Positions 63,289-64,000 of a DNA stretch of 64,000 nt are shown here, piece after piece. The position numbers were made by a program, and so were the translations under genes. How positions within the stretch are numbered: position 1 is the first letter of the stretch; every line of letters starts with the position of its first letter. The notes beneath the pieces were generated by a model that was not told where the DNA came from, did not search any database, and was given only the letters and a program-made list of their open reading frames with translations. Source of the stretch: Corallococcus coralloides DSM 2259 (lineage in GTDB: Bacteria; Myxococcota; Myxococcia; Myxococcales; Myxococcaceae); assembly GCF_000255295.1 (NCBI RefSeq), contig NC_017030.1, positions 1,984,001 to 2,048,000 of the forward strand. The letters are read 5' to 3'.

Positions 63289-64000
63289 TCAGGCGCGGTG
63301 GAGGAGGGCTTCGAAGACCATCAGGTTGAGCCCCACGCCCACCAGCCCCACCACCGCCACGGACAGCAGCGCGGCGGACACGCGGCGCCGGAAGGACGCT
63401 TCCTTCGCCATGCTCCGGATGAGCGGGATGTTCACCACGATGCTGGTGAGGCTGGAGAGGATGACGCCGTTGACGCCCGTGACCGCGGAGATCTCGTGGT
63501 GGCTGATGAGCGTGGCGGCGGAGGCGATGGAGGAGGCGCTCGACAGGAGGCCCCCCAGGATGCTGACGAAGTAGAAGCTCCCGGACCCGAAGTTGCGCTG
63601 CGCCAGCGCGCCCGCGACGTTGAGCGCCAGGAACACTCCGCCGAACTTGAGGGCCGCCATCAGACGGAAGGGCGACTCCAACGCCAGGCGGGGCGCGCCC
63701 TCCGTGGGCGCCTGCTCGGGCGAACGGCGCCACAGCACCGCGCTCACCAGCAGCATGAACGTGAACGGGATGGCGCAGTGCACGGCGGCCTGCGAGGCGA
63801 AGATGATGACGATGAGGCCGTTGCGCAGCAGCATCGCGACAGTGGCCAGGAGGATGCCCCGGTAGGCGGAAGGAAGCAGCGGCGCGCCCACCTCCTTCAG
63901 GCGCGTGGCCAGCTCCACGATGACCTTGCGGCTGTTCACCAGCCCGCCGAAGAACGCGGTGACCTCCATGCCCCTGGGCCCCAGCGTCTTCAGGAGCATG
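63289..64000 (-). CDS. DUF4010 (MgtC-type) membrane protein, 5' end outside the window
   Basis: About 236 residues of a multi-span membrane protein are visible; the N-terminal part lies beyond the window. ATRLKEVGAPLLPSAYRGILLATVAMLLRN, LKFGGVFLALNVAGAL, FYFVSILGGLLSSASSIASAATL and VNGVILSSLTSIVVNIPLIRSM are typical of the DUF4010 half of MgtC-like proteins. Its function is uncertain, possibly ion or metabolite transport. Confidence 0.8.
   Translation of the reverse strand, partial: MLLKTLGPRGMEVTAFFGGLVNSRKVIVELATRLKEVGAPLLPSAYRGILLATVAMLLRNGLIVIIFASQAAVHCAIPFTFMLLVSAVLWRRSPEQAPTEGAPRLALESPFRLMAALKFGGVFLALNVAGALAQRNFGSGSFYFVSILGGLLSSASSIASAATLISHHEISAVTGVNGVILSSLTSIVVNIPLIRSMAKEASFRRRVSAALLSVAVVGLVGVGLNLMVFEALLHRA

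Overview
The window is very G+C-rich bacterial DNA with dense, often overlapping genes. It carries a TIGR02268/DUF2381-type gene, a family known from Myxococcus paralogues, together with many lipoproteins, paired lytic-type glycoside hydrolases and large regulatory proteins. This points to a myxobacterium of the Cystobacterineae (Corallococcus or Myxococcus-like). No rRNA, tRNA or CRISPR array was recognised. All calls come from reading the sequence; no database search was run.

Left part (1-24,000). Housekeeping and metabolic genes come first: a TPR protein, an MFS pump, a small beta-carbonic-anhydrase-like protein, a serine hydrolase, a class IV aminotransferase and a multi-PAS hybrid-type histidine kinase. 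They are followed by a three-gene operon on the minus strand (12377 to 6922) that looks like an undescribed DNA-targeting, possibly anti-phage, system: a DUF559-type nuclease fused to a degenerate P-loop domain, a winged-helix-like linker protein, and a 1083-residue protein with an AAA domain and a HerA/FtsK-like domain. Next are an acyltransferase-epimerase-MFS operon, a broken catalase-like gene, small secreted proteins, and a BlaI-type repressor/M56 sensor pair with a clear promoter and double operator. Both the M56 protein and its neighbour carry the same helical GVTP repeats. A glycosidase whose two halves appear in swapped order ends this part.

Middle (24,000-45,500). A GntR regulator is preceded by a tandem array of about 137-bp units built around a 21-bp palindrome that also occurs elsewhere in the window. 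A phosphoribosyltransferase-like/kinase-like fusion with a protein phosphatase and a GH5 lipoprotein follow. The GH5 gene's 3' end has been tandemly duplicated in 82-bp steps. From 30,557 to 42,476 runs a glycan cluster: MDR dehydrogenase, Gfo/Idh oxidoreductase, fused ABC exporter, two nucleotide-sugar epimerases, a GT4 enzyme, three consecutive CgeB-like glycosyltransferases (the third frameshifted) and UDP-glucose dehydrogenase. Start/stop overlaps indicate tight coupling. A saccharopine-dehydrogenase-like protein and a fused MsrB-MsrA lipoprotein close it.

Right part (45,500-64,000). After an FG-GAP repeat protein and an RsmJ-like methyltransferase comes a 3.5-kb, visibly less G+C-rich segment (48,971-52,542) bounded by near-identical 41-bp direct repeats. 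It carries an ATPase plus small PD-(D/E)XK-like protein pair and a DUF2381 pair. A DUF1501/diheme cytochrome operon, an AAA protein with an internal duplication, a GH16-peptidase-GH16 operon, a LamG-type secreted protein and the end of a DUF4010 membrane protein complete the window.
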